64,000 nt of DNA, from positions 35,300,802-35,364,801 of the forward strand of contig JAOWCC010000064.1 of NCBI GenBank assembly GCA_030867875.1, in the 5' to 3' direction. Within the stretch, counting starts at the first letter, position 1. Each line of letters begins with the position of its first letter. Source of the stretch: Actinernus sp. WN-2022 (lineage: Eukaryota > Cnidaria > Anthozoa > Actiniaria > Actinernidae). Made by a program: the position numbers and the translations under genes. This document shows positions 11,201 to 21,463 of this stretch, one piece after another. The notes beneath the pieces are model-generated. The model was not told the origin of the DNA and did not search any database. It saw nothing but the letters and a program-made list of their open reading frames with translations.

Positions 11201-14200
11201 AAACATTAATTTTATTTAAGATTGAAACAGCAACCATTAATAGCTCAGGACAATAATCGAAGGGCTGTGTGCAAAAAGGGCGTAAGTGTCTCCTGATCAC
11301 ATTCTAAATTGTCCTTCAATTTCTTTGTTTTCTAAGGGAGAATTTAGAATGTGATCAAGAATCACTTATGCTCTTTTTGCACACAACCTGTCAATTATTA
11401 CAAGTAATAGACAAAGTATTATTGTAATTCACAATTTTTGAGTGTTAGCATAATTATATACATGTACCCTGGGTTCCAGAGGTTCTTCTGAAGGTTCTAA
11501 AACTAAGAGGTTTTTCTAAAGGTCATAAGACTAAGAGGTTAACGTCTGGCACCCAGGGTAATATACATGGATACATTGTAATTCAACATAATTGTAATTA
11601 TCTTATTCTTTGTTTCAAGGAAAGAAGTGGTTGCTATGCTCCTGGTCGTAGGTTTAGGGAGATGCTTAACAATGGGGAGTTCCAGTGGGTGAACAAATCA
11701 GAGGTTGATATGTCAACTAAATGGATTCTAAATTTGCAAAATTATGTGGGTACTACATGTAGTATTTTATATGCAGTTAACATAGATTAAATATCCAGCT
11801 ATGGGAATGACCAATAATCCTAGATGTGTTGAGGTTAATTTGGAGGTTCAGTGCCCAGGCTGTAAGTAAGGTCAGAGCTTCAGAGCTTGGTTGCCAGGCA
11901 ACAGTGGCAACCAAACAGCCCTGGCAGCACACTGGATCACATGGGAGTGGACAAACTAGACAAAAAGGGGAGGGAGGGAGAAAGGAAAAAGCACCAATAC
12001 TAAATGACTGACAAACACACTTCCAAAATTTATACAGCACTCTGAGTCCCAGCACTTGAAAGTGACATGGGCAAATGCGAAAACTGCAAAAACTAGGCAA
12101 CACAAACTAGAAAACCCTGTATGAGACTCGACCCAATTCCTTTGTGGTGCACCAGAAGTAGACCACTATACGCTGGCGAATTTAACCATGTGTAAATTGC
12201 ATTTAGTCTAGAATATTGGTACATGTATATACTTCATGGTAGTGTTTTGTTCCATATACATGTAGTCTCCCTGCATAATCATTTTCTCTACTGTTTTACA
12301 GTATACATGTATGCAGGGAGACTATATGGAACGAAACACTACCATGAAGTATATACCAGAATATTTGTCATATTACAAATCAAGAGTGTTTTCACTACTG
12401 ACAATCCAAATCTGTAAAAAAAGGTAGAAAATAATAAACTTTGTAAAGCTTTCATGGATTTTGATGCCTTTACGTAATCTTAATTGCTCTCTTTTGACCA
12501 TTAATTAGGCTTTGCATAACTCAATCAAATTTAATGGGATATGAAATTCCGAGCATGAAAGCATAATTTAAACAATAGTGATATAAATTAATAAGCTTGG
12601 TAGGTATGTACATTGTAACAATAGCTACGTTTACACTAGCCTGCTCTGGAGTATCGGAGCATGTAGCGAGCTGAGATTAGGGGGATAATTGGGGCTCCAA
12701 TCCCCTTAATCTCCGCTCGCTGCGCTCCGATACTCCAGAGCTGCAATGCAGGCTACATTTACACCCTCACAAAGCATCATGGCCAACAAAGAGACTTTAA
12801 ACAGCACATAGAATTAAACTATTTTGACTTCCAATAGGGTTAGGAGCCTCTGCAGCATCCCAGTTTACACAAATTTTATTAGAATACTGGCCCCCTCCAC
12901 ACACACACACCCCCCCCCCCCCAAAAAAATATATATTTCTGTCTGTTGTTACATTGATTACATAATTTCACAGTTTTAACTGGGACTTAATTTGCATGTT
13001 AAATTTTTCTATAGGAAGTAACTGAAGACAATGATATCAAAAGTGATGTGCAGAATAACTCAACCCTCTTTTCTGAACTCCATCTACAATCGAGTCAAGA
13101 TCTGCCTGAATCTGTTAATGAGGTTGAAGTAGAGGAAATTCCAAGTGAAACTACATGTACAGACACCATGTTACGGTATGTGTGTCACTCCTCATAAACA
13201 TCATTAGGTTGGTACATGTAGCAAACCAAAACAACAGGGGATAATTGCTAAGCTATTTCATGTGTGTCATAAAAACAATAACCTACACTGTACATGTACT
13301 TGTGGCATTGAAATATACACTAACATTTGTCTGTGGATATTATCTGTTTGGAGAAGCAAACAGTTTCCAAGAGCGAAGTTCTAGGAAAACTAAGTTTGGA
13401 GGAACAGATAATGTCCAAGGTCATACATGTATATCAGCCAGCTCATATTTCAAAGTATTGTACATTAGTATATACAGTACAACACGGGAACCTACATAGA
13501 TCATGCAATGTGATTGGCTCGCTATCTCGGAATAATGAGCAATAGCCACCTACAAAACTCGGGATAATTTTGAAACAAAATGGCACGCGTAAATTCACGT
13601 TTCGCAATTGTTTCCGATGCGGAAAGTTTATAAATTCAAAAAAATGCAGTGCCCAAAAGCACTAAAAAAGCTACAAAATATGGCCTTCGAGTGTTTGAAG
13701 GTAAAATGTTTGCATAAAATGTACAAAAGCAACTGTCACAACTTGTTTTGCCATAGAAAAAGCTTTATTTACAAAAGTTGTACTCAGTTTGTATTATATA
13801 TTTTTATTTCCGTAAACAAATGGTGTTCCACTCATGCATCCATAGCTTTTCATGACCTTGAGTGTAAATCGCTTTCTTTTAGAACATGTGGGAACCTCAA
13901 TCTTCTGTTTGTTACATGCTAGCTGTTTGGCATCAACATCTACACTGTTTTATCTACTTTTAGAACACTGAGGATAAGAAGAGCACGAGTTATGCATGAC
14001 ATCATACAAGAATTCATAACAGAAGACATCATGACCAGTACTTTGAAATTTGTAATGGTCGATGAAAGAGGAAATGATGAACAAGGTGTGGATACTGGAG
14101 GAGTTTATCGAGATGCCATTGGCTGCTTTTGGAAGGAATTTTATGATTCATGCACCCTTGGTGAAGGAGCAAGAGTCCCCACACTCAGACATGACTTCCA

Positions 14201-14972
14201 GACAAGAGAATGGGCAGCCGTTGCACGTATACTCGCCAAAGGGTATTTGGATCTGGGATACTTCCCTTTCATGATAAGTCAAGCCTTCATTATCAGTGTT
14301 ATATTTAATGAGAACTCAGTTTCTGAAGAGATTCTGCTGCAGTCTTTTAAGAAGTATGTCGCAAAGGATGAAAAAGAGGTTGTCTGTGAGGCTCTTAATG
14401 GCAACTTAGGCGAAGGGGGAGATACCAGTGAGCTGATTGATTTCCTTGACCGTTTTGGTTGCAGGAAACTTCCAACACAAGATAATGTGAAATATCTTAT
14501 TTTGGAAGTGGCACACAAAGAAATAATTCAGAAAGCACAATATGTAGCCGATTCATGGAGAGATGTCCTGCAGACGAGCATGAAGGAAAAGGAAGCATTG
14601 TCCTCAGTCTTGGGACTGTGCGATCTATACAAAAGTGTAGAGCCGACAAACAAGAAAGTCCTTAGTTTGGTACAGGCAGTCCCTCACACCAATTCCCAAC
14701 GAATGGCAGTTGATTATCTGAAACGCTTTATTAGGGGAATGGAAGAGTCAGAACTGAAATCGTTTTTGAGGTTCGTGACTGGAGCAGATGTCATCTGTGT
14801 GAAGTCCATTGTTGTGGAGTTTTCCACACTGGAAGGCCTGGCAAGGCGACCCATTGCTCATACATGTGGGTCTGTGTTGGAGCTACCATCTACATATGAC
14901 ACATTCCCTGAATTTCGTGGGGAGTTCACTAATATTCTAGCCAAAACAAAGTGGCAAAATGACATAATGTAA
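4133..14972 (+). CDS. UBX + HECT E3 ubiquitin ligase gene, transposon cargo (one frameshift)
   Basis: Five exons fit with GT-AG sites and matching phases: 4133-5266, 5970-6003, 11620-11745, 13015-13175, 13964-14972, giving about 820 residues. The product is a predicted E3 ligase of the G2/M-phase-specific-ligase-like group that is highly multiplied in fish and corals. The N-terminus is a conserved KTRKIQLGW / GGGSREV domain. A charged linker and a UBX-like stretch (VRHPVMGLIRCRLSP, VYDWVGSL) follow. The C-terminus is a HECT domain, beginning near DTGGVYRDAIG and ending with the active-site cysteine in AHTCGSVLELP. One extra T at about 5000 shifts the frame (CAC-T-GTC) and would stop translation at 5024. 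The acidic tail IDDDDDGTVQFKGFGQ continues in the other frame. Upstream 5' exons are possible: an ATG with a good context lies at 3616, with a possible donor at 3652. The frameshift may be a real lesion or a sequence error. Confidence 0.82.
5388..5505 (+). repeat. Local tandem duplication of about 65 bp
   Basis: Two neighbouring copies of a unit containing CAATTGCCCCCTCTGTT ... ATATTTCAAC(A/G)GGTGAAGTG differ at a few bases. They lie in the first intron of the ligase gene. No function is visible. Confidence 0.75.
5970..6003 (+). CDS. Ligase micro-exon abutting a LINE tail
   Basis: This 34-base exon follows the acceptor AAATTTCAG and reads VEASNQKGAQKQ, completing the split codon of the previous exon. 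Its donor GTAAGT at 6004 is also the first unit of the (GTAA)n tail of the LINE that follows, so the retrotransposon begins exactly at the exon edge. The phase joins without a gap to the next exon at 11620. Confidence 0.65.
6234..9162 (-). pseudogene. LINE ORF2: AP endonuclease and reverse transcriptase, frameshifted
   Basis: The N-terminal part (from 9162) shows the endonuclease motifs LIGLCETRLD, GGGVCIFLR, VILGDMNC and SLIDHF. The central part has the RT motifs [41 protein letters not shown] and LFADDTNLT, followed by the thumb and a C-terminal domain ending at 6234. The frame changes once, near 7384-7420 between HQFGFQRHHST and NSWFVNMDRK. The remaining catalytic residues are intact. The family is CR1/L2-like by motif order and FADD form. 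Confidence 0.88.
9175..10306 (-). pseudogene. LINE ORF1 with SGNH esterase domain, lacking its start
   Basis: The frame stays open from about 10306 down to 9175 and has no methionine start at its 5' limit. The first part is Asn/Ser-rich, then comes a coiled-coil-like stretch (LNEENRILRDQLKLSKDKL), then a basic linker, then an esterase fold. Block I is VVIAGDSIIKYV (catalytic Ser), IVLHIGTNDLRS gives block III, and HLNAKGIHLNPAGS gives the C-terminal Asp/His region. ORF1 esterases of this kind are known from CR1-group LINEs. Confidence 0.82.
11267..11384. mobile_element. Hairpin MITE
   Basis: The arms GTGTGCAAAAAGGGCGTAAG ... and ... CTTATGCTCTTTTTGCACAC pair over about 47 bases around a short loop (both include GATCACATTCTAAATT and its complement). 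There is no coding capacity. Confidence 0.75.
11465..11560. mobile_element. Short foldback element, TACCCTGGGT ends
   Basis: The left end TACCCTGGGTTCCAGA and right end TCTGGCACCCAGGGTA are inverted repeats. The 64-base middle contains repeated GGTTCT / CTAAGAGG words. Confidence 0.65.
11620..11745 (+). CDS. Ligase internal exon (42 codons)
   Basis: The acceptor TTGTTTCAAG opens an exon reading ERSGCYAPGRRFREM ... TKWILNLQNY, ended by the donor GTGGGT. Phase is 0 at both ends, which fits the exons on either side (6003 and 13015). The domain is not recognised. Support comes from splice sites, phase and open frame only. Confidence 0.6.
12227..12355. mobile_element. Near-perfect palindromic MITE
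   Basis: The arms ATATACTTCATGGTAGTGTT and AACACTACCATGAAGTATAT pair over about 55 bases (one or two mismatches) around a loop containing ATCATTTTCTCTACTG. A + strand ORF here is an artefact of the hairpin. Confidence 0.8.
12638..12754. mobile_element. Foldback element, AGCCTGC ends
   Basis: The left arm AGCCTGCTCTGGAGTATCGG pairs with the right arm CCGATACTCCAGAGCTGCAA ... GCAGGCT. The middle holds a second short inverted repeat around GGGGCTCCAATCCCC. Confidence 0.7.
13015..13175 (+). CDS. Ligase acidic internal exon
   Basis: The acceptor TTTCTATAG leads into EVTEDNDIKSDVQNNS and ends in an acidic stretch EVEVEEIPSE before the donor CG/GTATGT. The split codon CG+A (Arg) joins the HECT exon at 13964. 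It is likely a flexible linker. Confidence 0.7.
13964..14972 (+). CDS. HECT domain exon of the cargo ligase
   Basis: The exon begins TLRIRRARVMHDIIQEF after a CTTTTAG acceptor. The opening HECT signature is GVDTGGVYRDAIGCFWKEFY (compare the usual D-x-GG-x-x-R-E-x-F). The last third carries the catalytic region FLRFVTGAD ... AHTCGSVLELPSTYDTF, with Cys in the TC motif, and the stop lies about 30 residues later. At roughly 335 residues it has the usual length for a HECT domain and has no breaks, so this exon could still encode an active ligase domain. Confidence 0.88.
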
Positions 14973-16293
14973 CTGTCTTTCAGAATTCTTGCTCCATGAT
15001 AGTACTTTACTGTGGAAGATGTTCTGTGTATCCATTGCACATTTAGGTTTGTTGAGTTTTCTGCAATTGTTAACACTAAATACCCAAGTAGATGCATAAT
15101 GCAGTACTGTGCAGTCATCTATGATTTGGGCTAACGATGTAGTGTTGTTATGTTTATGTTGTAACCGAGACTCTTCAGTCGAGAGCTCTTTCGATAAACA
15201 TATTTGCAGTTGCGCAAATTTGTGTCACCAAGAGGTTGTAAATCTCACATTTGACAAATGTACTTTTTGCATGCTTGTTTCCTTTTTGGTTACTATGAGT
15301 CGTGTCTCAACTGCTGCACTCATTAGTTGTCCAAGGCAATTGACACTCGCAAGTAGTGTGTAATACATGTCCATGCAATTGCCATGTGTACATGTAGCTT
15401 CCTCAAGAAATGCTGTAGTTGTGGTTGTATGGTTAATTAGAGGTTCTCAAAAATGAACAGAAGGCAATATATTTGACGTAATTGGACTTTGGCAACTAAT
15501 AAGTGCAGTTCAGTGACTGTTCACAAGGCGGCTATGGTGGCTAGGAAACAGTAGTATTCCCATGTTGAGTCTCGCACTAACAGGATCAGTGATGTGGGAA
15601 ATAAATATTTATATTCTCCTAGCATTGAACATGCATGGCAGCCGTGTGAAAAGAGTGTATCAAACAGAGATATATGAGGTCACCGTGCTTAATGGCCTTG
15701 TACACCCTATGTACATGCATGACCTGTCAAAACAACGGTACTTTTATAGGACAATTTAAGAACATTCAAACTATATAAATAATGTTACTTTGCTAAAATT
15801 AGTAGGATTGCAAGGTTTATTTTGCCTGGGTTGATTAACCAAGCTTTTCTGTTAATGTTAATGTGTGAATCCAGTGTCGAGCGAGCCGGGGGGAATGTCA
15901 ACCCAAAGCATTTGTAATGCATTTAAACATAACTTACACTTCAATAAGAGACATTAGGATGTAACCACACCTATCCAGTCCATACAAGGGATCATGTCTC
16001 TTATTCTTGCGATTTTTGAAAGCTTGCTATTCAGTTTCTATTTATAGAACATTTGCGTGATGGTTATATTGGACTACCAGAATCATTTTCAAATTATTTT
16101 TATAATAATTTTAGATTTTCCAACTACTTTCAGAATACCAAGACAGTGATCCAAATTAGATGAACGAAAAAACCGAAAAGGTCCATGGCAGTTGTAGTCA
16201 AATGATGCCATCATGTCAATGTTCCATTAGTAAAAATACCAAGTTTGAGCAAGCTAGTCTTTCTTATGTCAAGGGGTATTTCTCATTAGTATA

Positions 16294-16740
16294 TAGAGCG
16301 GATTTATATTGAGTATCGAAAGCAATCCGTGATTGCTTTGGTTTGCGTTTGCTCAGTTTTTCTATTGGCTGTGGAAAATGTTTTGTAATTATCAGGCAAT
16401 CAAGTGCTAAACTCAAACCAAACGTGTTTTGGTCCATCACGCCATCAATCACCACGCCTTTCACGATTGCGATTACTTTTCCTCGTGATTAGAGCGGTTT
16501 TAAATTGAGTGTAGTAAAACCAAACGCAAATTACCCACAGCCAGCCAATCATAGGAGCGAGTAATCATAAGTAACTCACAAATGGCTTCCCTGTGAGCCA
16601 ATGACAAAGCAAAACCAAAACCAATTTCTGTTTGGCTTTACTTTGGATTCTGATTGGTTGGTTTACTTTCTCAGCCAATTTCTCAGCTCAGTAAACGCAA
16701 AACCAAAACACTTCCGACACTCGATTGAAATCCGCTCTAG
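16294..16740. mobile_element. MITE of the AGAGCGGATTT family (single copy)
   Basis: The ends AGAGCGGATTTATATTGAGT and ACTCGATTGAAATCCGCTCT are inverted repeats. The interior words GCAAAACCAAA, CCAATCACGA and TTTCTCAGCCAAT recur in 53196-54312, where the same family has expanded internally. Confidence 0.75.
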
Positions 16741-17040
16741 TTCAAGTAAAACCAATCGTGAAGTACTTCAGTTCGTGATTGGCTCATTTATTTATTTACC
16801 AGATAAGTCTACACTCTATAGAGAGTATTCTAGACTGCGTTATTAAACATAATAATAAAAAAATATAAATAAGTAAATGACAATAGTAGCAACAACAGTA
16901 ATAAATGCTATTTTCATGTACGTTAGTCAGTATTCAGATTGCCTAAGATTGTAATCTAAGTGCCTCTTTAATAGATGGCAGCGAGCCAGAAGTGGCTACA
17001 TCATATGGGAGTTTATCATTGCGTTTTTACTTTACCACAC

Positions 17041-17169
17041 AGGGTCCGGTTATTCAAAGGTTGGATAACGCCATCCACTGTATAAATCCCTATCAAGTAG
17101 ATAAAATAAGTTAGTTTCGTTAATGCTTATTCACTGGATAGGGATTTATACTTTGAACCACCGGACCCT
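17041..17169. mobile_element. Foldback element, AGGGTCCGGT ends
   Basis: The perfect terminal inverted repeat AGGGTCCGGT / ACCGGACCCT is extended inward by TATAAATCCCTATC / GATAGGGATTTATA. There is no coding potential. Confidence 0.75.
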
Positions 17170-17342
17170 GGTGAATAGTAGTTTTCGCGCATTCTGATTG
17201 CTACTCAAACTCGGAATATCCTTTGCTATTTACCTGAACGAATCAGCGATCGCCTCGCACGATTTTTTGTTCATTTGTCACGGGAAAAAACTATTTTGGC
17301 GCTGGCTATTCACTTATATGCCTCAGTGTCGGTGAATAGATA

Positions 17343-17471
17343 GCTCTTATTAACCGAGTGTTCGGGCCGTACGGGAAGTTATGGACGGAAGATGTTTCCT
17401 CTTTTGATGGCCCAGACTCGAAGGATCCATAACTTTACGTACGGCCCCAACAAACGATGTTAATAAGATGT
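17343..17471. mobile_element. Foldback element, TCTTATTAAC ... GGGCCGTACG
   Basis: TCTTATTAACCGAGTGTTCG followed by GGCCGTACGGGAAGTTATGG pairs imperfectly with the right half (CCATAACTTTACGTACGGCC ... TTAATAAGA). A partial third copy of the GGGCCGTAC-GGAAGTTACGGA word lies at 17510-17530. Confidence 0.65.
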
Positions 17472-18109
17472 TTATTCAAAAGCGGTTCTATTTTAAATCT
17501 ATGCCTCGCGGGCCGTACAGGAAGTTACGGACCCCAAATTGACCAATGAGAACACACGTTATATAATTGCTTTATAATTTTTTTTTGGGTATATACCACA
17601 CACTGATTAGCCAGCACCAAAAAGTTATTTTATTTTCTGTCAAATGGACAAAAACTCGCGCGATGTGATCGCTGCTTCGCTAGGAGGTGAATAATTGTTA
17701 AATCTTCACCTCCTGGCTACTGCGCGTGCGCTGGGAGGAAATATGTTCGCAAAGTACTCGACTGAATGGTTTTTGAACTATTTGAGGCTGGTTACTTCAT
17801 TTGTGTGGTAAACATCCACCCCTCCACTTCGTGGAATAATTGTAAAATAGGCCATTTTGATGATGTTGCGCGCGCATTGAGAATGTACATGCAATCAAGA
17901 AAACAGGACTGTCATGCAATATTGAGTTATGGCGGGCCACAAGCGCGTGTGCAACAGGACGGCACTATATAACAATGAGCGAAACTACAAAACTTAGGTT
18001 TCTGTATTTATCAGAATACAAAAGCTTACCCGATAATTTAAAAACCCTAACCGGTCAGTTTGTAATTAGAGTTAACAGAAGACCATATCGACGAGAAAAA
18101 AAAACATTA

Positions 18110-18190
18110 TACCTACTGGGACTCGAACCTTCCACCCACGGCGTAGAAAGCGAGTGCCTTGACCATTGCGCCACGCAGTCGATCACGCCG
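18110..18190 (-). repeat. tRNA-like stretch (SINE head or tRNA pseudogene)
   Basis: On the minus strand TGGCGCAATGGTC resembles a pol III A box, and GGTTCGAGTCC matches a B box at tRNA-like spacing. The T stem does not pair properly and the acceptor ends do not match, so it is not called as a functional tRNA. Confidence 0.45.
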
Positions 18191-18473
18191 AATTGTGAAA
18201 CATTTTAACTCGACTACCTAAAAAGTATACCGATGACAAAATGTATTGCTGAAACATTTGTTGTTTCGCTCCTTGATATATAGTGTTCACCTGTGCAACA
18301 TCAAAATGGCCTACAGCCCACATTCAATATATGCTTCAGTAGTCGCACGCAAAGGTTTCGTCTGAAATAATTCGTCTTCTACTTATTTCGGGTTGGGCTT
18401 CCTGTGGTGGGACGCGAAGGATCATGCCTCCAGAATTCCAACCTTCCCACAATCGCATATAGGCACTGCAGTT

Positions 18474-19794
18474 CTATAAATCGTCAATTTCTTCAAGCAA
18501 AGTAACATACAAAATTGTTGCTTCTTCAGCTGTTCGAGGAATCTCCAAATTGTTTTCACGCATTATCATGGTTGCTAGTTGTGTAAATTCATCTGTACAT
18601 CCATTCTCCGGTTGCCGATAACAACACCTCTCCTTGGCTAGTTCAAGTTCATGTAAATCTACTTCGACCTTGTAATTTCTTGTGTTACTTACTTCTGGGA
18701 TAAAAAAAAAAGAACATCGGGCCTGCCAGAAGGAGATTCTAAATTTGATGAAGGACGTACTCGATGGAGGTTCCACAACCGTGCTGTCCGATGAAGTTCA
18801 TCTCGCAGTATGTGCATAAAGCAAAACTTCAGGCATTCTACCTGAATACAATCATCATCAGAATAGAGCCCAGAAGCCCTCATGTCCTTAAAAAAGTTGA
18901 TCCACCAGTCTGTGCACCCCTTCCGTAACATTCCCCACCAGGATTCAATTCGCTGGTTAGACACTGATTTGCCATACCCAACCATCTTCTTCTTCACGTC
19001 TAAAAAATCTCTGTACTGCTGCAACAAAAACATTCTCAGTTCCACAGTCAGCCCTTATGACCCTTGCTGTTCCTCCCGAATTTGTCGTACACAATCAATA
19101 AAGTACTGAGCAACAACAAAACGGTCGTTATTAGTGGACCCAACATCTTGCCATAAAATGCGTCTGCTGTATCCATCTATTGCCCCGTGGATACAGAACC
19201 CAAAGGGTTTCAATTTATCGTAGCCATCTATGTGCCATAAATAATTAGGACCCTTGGTTTTGTACTGTCTCCTTTTCAGTCTATGTCTTAATCTCAGACC
19301 TACCCCTTCTGGATCAACAATCTTTAATAATTTTCGAACAGTTTCCCTATCGACAACAAGTCGGTAGTCATTCATCAGCCTTTGTGTCATTTGTCTGTAT
19401 CCTACATTGCCTCCACTTCGCTTCAGCTCTTCTTTAATTGCTTGATGGCATCCCTAATATTGCTTGGGTTTCTTCTCCTTCCAAGGTCTCTGGCTTTCAA
19501 TATTCGTTTCAGTTGTCGCAGGCTCAGGTTTATTCCGTGATACAATCCAAGAAAGAGTAAGATCTCTGTGTAACCCAGTCCCAAGTGAAAATAATTCTCA
19601 ATAATGTCGATACGCCCGGCATAGTTGTTTTGTTGCAAAGTAGGAATATAGTTCGGAAACCGAACTCCTATGCATACCGATGTCTTGTGGGGAAAATAAA
19701 CCAGCGTAAACAAACAGAAAGAGGCATTGAAGAACGCCATGTTGAAGTTGCAACAACTGAATACTGTGAGCACGCGGTGATTTGACCAAAACAA
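18474..19794 (-). pseudogene. IS3EU-type DDE transposase, frameshifted
   Basis: Reading leftward from the right terminal repeat, a helix-turn-helix N-terminal region (GYTEILLFLGL ... LSLRQLKRILKARDLGRR) spans 19423-19794. The integrase core follows: WHIDGYDKLK with the first Asp (codon 19226-19228), RADCGTEN with the second Asp (19047-19049) and NQRIESWW with the Glu (18944-18946). The spacing is about 60 residues and then about 34, the classic D-D-35-E arrangement. At least three frame changes break it: near 19425, 19060 and 18970-19010. A fourth lies at the A-run at 18701. The C-terminal part ends at 18474 (ATILYVTLLEEIDDL). All three catalytic residues survive, so the defect lies only in the frame. 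Relatives with WHIDG-x-x-KL motifs are common in cnidarians and fish. Confidence 0.85.
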
Positions 19795-19962
19795 AAAGTG
19801 GCGAAAAAAGTGGCGAAAAAAGTGGCGAAAAAAGTGGCGAAAAAAGTGGCGAAAAAAGTGGCGAAAAAAGTGGCTAAAAAAGTCGCGAAAAAAGTGGCTA
19901 AAAAAGTCGCGAAAAAAGTGGCAAAAAAAGACGAAGTGGCATGGCCCTTATGGGCCACCGTA
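19789..19962. repeat. Right terminal inverted repeat with 12-bp minisatellite
   Basis: About eleven near-perfect units of GCGAAAAAAGTG lead into GACGAAGTGGCATGGCCCTT and the terminal GGGCCACCGTA. It mirrors 3372-3576. The array touches the transposase 5' end, so it may also act as the promoter. Confidence 0.88.
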
Positions 19963-19968
19963 CGAATG
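19963..19968. repeat. Right 6-bp target-site duplication CGAATG
   Basis: Identical to 3366-3371 and directly outside the terminal CCGTA. The sequence beyond (CCATATAGTCGCC) is not the continuation of the USP exon seen in copy B. Confidence 0.75.
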
Positions 19969-20026
19969 CCATATAGTCGCCTAGCTAAATGTCATACAGT
20001 CGCCTATCTTACACCGTATCAAACAC

Positions 20027-21416
20027 ATTAGGCCTACTTAGGTGTCCTTATAGTCCCTCATCTATCCTTAGACCCACTAACGTATCCTTAGACACACTTA
20101 GGTATCCTTAGGCCTACTTAGGTATCCTTAGTCCCGCTTAAGTATCCTTAGTCCCGCTTAAGTATCCTCAGGCCTACTTAAGTATCCTTAGGCCTACTTG
20201 GTTATCCTTAGGCCTACTTGGTATCCTTAGGCCTACTTAGGTATCCTTAGGCCTACTTAGGTATCCTTAGGCCTACTTAGGTATCCTTAGTCCCGCTTAA
20301 GTATCCTTAGTCCCGCTTAAGTATCCTTAGACCTACTTAGGTATCCTTAGACCTACTTAGGTATCCTTAGGATTACTTAGGTATCCTTAGACCTACTTAG
20401 GTATCCTTAGGCCTACTTAGGTATCCTTAGACCTACTTAGGTATCCTTAGGATTACTTAGGTATCCTTAGACCTACTTAGGTATCCTTAGGCCTACTTAG
20501 GTATCCTTAGACCTGCTTAGGTATCCTTAGACCTGCTTAGGTATCCTTAGGGCCACTTAGGTATCCTTAGGCCTACTTAGGTATCCTTAGACCTACTTAG
20601 GTATCCTTAGACCTACTTAGGTATCCTTAGACCTACTTAGGTACCCTTAGGCCTGCTTAGGTACCCTTAGGCCTACTTAGGTATCCTTAGACGTACCCGT
20701 TTAGGTATTCTTAAAGGCCTACAATGTACTTGGGTATCCTTAGGCCTACTTAGGTATCCTTAGGCCTACTTAGGTATCCTTAGGCCTACTTAGGTATCCT
20801 TAGCCCCACTTAGGTACCCTTAGGTATCCTTAGACCCACTTAGACATCCTTAGACCCGTATAGGTATCCTTAGACCCACATAGGTATCCTTAGACCTACA
20901 TAGGTCTCCTTAGGCCCACTTAGGTATCCTGAGACCTACTTAGGTATCCTTAGACCCGTTTAGGTATCCTTAGACCCGTTTAGGTATCCTTAGACCCACA
21001 TATAGGTATCCTTAGGCCTACTTAGGTATCCTTAGACCTACTTAGGTATTCTTAGACCCACTTAGGTACATGTACCCTTAGGCCTGCTAAGGTATCCTTA
21101 GGCCTACTTAGGTATCCTTAGACCCGTTTAGGTATTGTTAGGCCTACTTAGGTATCCTTAGACCCGTTTAGGTATCCTTAGACCCACATATAGGTATCCT
21201 TAGACCTACTGAGGTCTCCTTAGACCTACTTAGGTATTCTTAGACCCACTTAGGTACATGTACCCTTAGACCCACTTAGGTATCCTTAGACCTACTTAGG
21301 TATCCTTAGGCCCGTTTAGGTATTCTTAGACCTACTTAGGTATCCTTAGACCTGCTTAGGTATCCTTAGCCCCACTTAGGTATCCTTAGAGCCACTTAGG
21401 TATCCTTAGACCCACA
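20027..21416. repeat. 20-bp tandem array (satellite), about 70 units
   Basis: The consensus unit is AGGTATCCTTAGGCCTACTT, with common variants at the GGCCTAC positions (ACCTAC, ACCCAC, TCCCGC, ACCCGT). The period is 20 and is interrupted by a few short indels near 20220, 20690, 21000 and 21070. Edges are diffuse. It begins 60 bp outside the right end of the 16.6 kb element. No open frame runs through it. Confidence 0.95.
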
Positions 21417-21463
21417 TATTTGTCAGTAGGATTGCGGGTCAGGGCAATCGAAAACAGTCTCAT

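Larger units (their letters stand above)
10311..11619 (+). other. Ligase intron sequence with two hairpin elements
   Basis: AT-rich intron between the LINE 5' end and the exon at 11620. It holds two foldback elements (separate entries). No coding signal is visible in the remainder. Confidence 0.6.
14973..18473. other. Non-coding interior of the transposon
   Basis: From the HECT stop to the transposase 3' end no coding segment is convincing. It includes the likely 3' UTR, the MITE-like repeats listed separately and a tRNA-like stretch. A short inverted repeat AGGAGGTGAA ... TTCACCTCCT lies at 17681-17715. Confidence 0.6.
3372..19962 (-). mobile_element. 16.6 kb IS3EU-type DNA transposon carrying a HECT ligase gene
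   Basis: Seen: 33 terminal bases are inverted and identical apart from one substitution (TACGGTGGCCCATAAGGGCC, then ATGCCACTTYGTC). Subterminal arrays of a 12-bp unit GCGAAAAAAGTG lie at both ends in inverted orientation. A 6-bp direct repeat flanks the element, and a DDE integrase-type transposase reads leftward from the right end. Known: Repbase defines the IS3EU superfamily by IS3-like integrases, 6-bp TSDs and, as I recall, ends starting TAY. Inferred: this is an IS3EU-class element of unusual length, with a UBX+HECT gene as cargo. Its size is inflated by a 4.3 kb LINE and several hairpin MITEs. It is probably immobile because the transposase is frameshifted. A Maverick/Polinton was considered because of the size and TSD, but no polymerase B, ATPase, protease or capsid gene is present. 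Confidence 0.78.

Noticed and set aside
3372..19962. Maverick/Polinton interpretation
   Set aside because: The size, 6-bp TSD and DDE integrase would fit, but no protein-primed polymerase, packaging ATPase, protease or capsid gene exists between the ends, and the ends are not of the Polinton type.
20027..21416. CRISPR-like array
   Set aside because: The 20-bp units follow each other with no unique spacers, in eukaryotic DNA. It is a tandem satellite.
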